NCBI GenBank assembly: GCA_030544185.1
Contig: JAUNRO010000137.1
Location: 1 to 5,701, forward strand
Direction: 5' to 3'
DNA length: 5,701 bases
Source: Propionibacteriaceae bacterium
GTDB taxonomy: Bacteria > Actinomycetota > Actinomycetes > Propionibacteriales > Propionibacteriaceae
A program made the translations under genes and the position numbers. The notes below the pieces were generated by a model. It was given only the letters and a program-made list of their open reading frames with translations, did not search any database and was not told the origin of the DNA. Below are positions 5,327 to 5,701 of the stretch, in pieces (positions within the stretch are counted from its first letter, which is position 1; each line of letters opens with the position of its first letter).

Positions 5327-5689
5327 TCAGGCGCGCAGCCAGATTTCTGCAGCTTCTCGTTGGTCTGGATCGAAGGGGCGCCACCGCGCGCCGGGCACCA
5401 ACGCGCCGACGATCGCGGTGAGTTTCTCCACCACGCCTGGCTCGACAACGACGGCCGCCCGCTCGACGTGCGGCAGGAACTTGGCGGCCTTGGCATCCAT
5501 CAATGCCGCAGCCGGCTCGATGCGGCCCCACTCGATCGTGCCGATGCTCGCCAGGACGCGGATCTTGTCGTGGGCGTCGATCGCCTCCTGGAGCGTGGCG
5601 TGCAGCACCTGCTCGTCCTCGACGCGGAGGGCTCCGGTGAAGTTCACCTCCACGATGTTCGTGTCCGGGATTGCGCGGGTTGTCAACAT
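5327..5689 (-). CDS. SpoIIAA-like STAS-fold protein
   Basis: The 120 residues match the layout of the SpoIIAA-like STAS/SEC14-type family. An N-terminal strand pair around NIVEVNFTGALRVED (11-25) is followed by a helix VLHATLQEAIDAHDKIRVLA (28-47). Then comes FLPHVERAAVVVEPGVVEKL (71-90) and the characteristic ending ARWRPFDPDQREAAEIWLRA (101-120). Length is normal and the protein should be soluble and cytoplasmic. It is not an ordinary anti-sigma antagonist: no DSSG-type phosphorylatable serine motif is seen, and no anti-sigma kinase gene is adjacent. Members of this family are poorly characterised; a lipid- or partner-binding role is only suggested by fold. The start is set by AGGAGG five bases upstream. 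The small membrane protein gene follows 59 bp downstream, so the two may share a transcript whose promoter lies beyond the right edge. The family call is good. Confidence 0.88.
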   Translation of the reverse strand: MLTTRAIPDTNIVEVNFTGALRVEDEQVLHATLQEAIDAHDKIRVLASIGTIEWGRIEPAAALMDAKAAKFLPHVERAAVVVEPGVVEKLTAIVGALVPGARWRPFDPDQREAAEIWLRA

Positions 5690-5694
5690 ATCGA

Positions 5695-5700
5695 CCTCCT
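5695..5700 (-). promoter_or_regulatory. Shine-Dalgarno site of the SpoIIAA-like gene
   Basis: The minus strand reads AGGAGG five bases before the ATG at 5689, near-ideal strength and spacing that fixes the start. Its promoter lies outside the window. Confidence 0.85.
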
Positions 5701-5701
5701 C

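Noticed and set aside
5327..5689. Anti-sigma factor antagonist partner-switching module
   Set aside because: The protein has the SpoIIAA-like STAS/SEC14 layout but no phosphorylatable DSSG-type serine, and no kinase or sigma factor gene is adjacent.
1..5701. A defence, mobile-element or CRISPR system
   Set aside because: No transposase, integrase, nuclease, toxin-antitoxin pair, tRNA-flanking repeat or spacer array is visible; the genes are ordinary chromosomal families.

Overview
The window is high-GC, tightly coding DNA, about 70% GC by eye. One stretch counted by hand in the patatin gene (1561-1620) is 73% GC. Together with GTG start use, apparently leaderless genes, TANNNT-type -10 boxes and the protein families present, this points to a chromosomal segment of an actinobacterium (Actinomycetota). 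Genus cannot be settled from this sequence. I see no tRNA, rRNA, CRISPR array, insertion sequence or phage gene. All six protein-coding genes look intact, except one cut by the left edge.

Layout from left to right. Bases 1-1170 (minus) hold most of a polytopic membrane protein of the DUF418 / HGSNAT-like acyltransferase type; its gene runs off the left edge. A 78-bp divergent spacer follows. Next come two plus-strand genes: a patatin-like phospholipase (1249-2235) and, 42 bp later, a TauE/SafE-type membrane permease (2278-3024). A 152-bp convergent spacer (3025-3176) is unusually rich in symmetry. It has a 15-of-18 inverted repeat, a four-run G-quadruplex motif on the minus strand, and a perfect 7-bp hairpin that starts on the last base of the next gene's stop codon. 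The minus strand then carries a membrane-anchored serine hydrolase of the beta-lactamase / penicillin-binding superfamily with four C-terminal membrane helices (3177-4694). After it come an unrecognised two-helix membrane protein (4827-5267) and a SpoIIAA-like STAS-fold protein (5327-5689), whose Shine-Dalgarno sequence touches the right edge.

Expression signals fall into two classes. The DUF418, small membrane and STAS-like genes have strong purine-rich Shine-Dalgarno sites. The patatin and serine hydrolase genes have none. In each, an in-frame TAG lying inside a -10-like hexamer 6-8 bases before the start codon rules out an earlier start, which indicates leaderless mRNAs. A perfect 16-bp palindrome lies over the expected -35 position of the serine hydrolase promoter and is the best operator candidate here.

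The genes do not form a recognisable pathway. Four of the six encode membrane proteins and one a lipid hydrolase, so an envelope or lipid theme is possible but is inference. I found no convincing new defence, mobile or biosynthetic system. The most unusual material is non-coding: the convergent spacer and the palindromic promoter.
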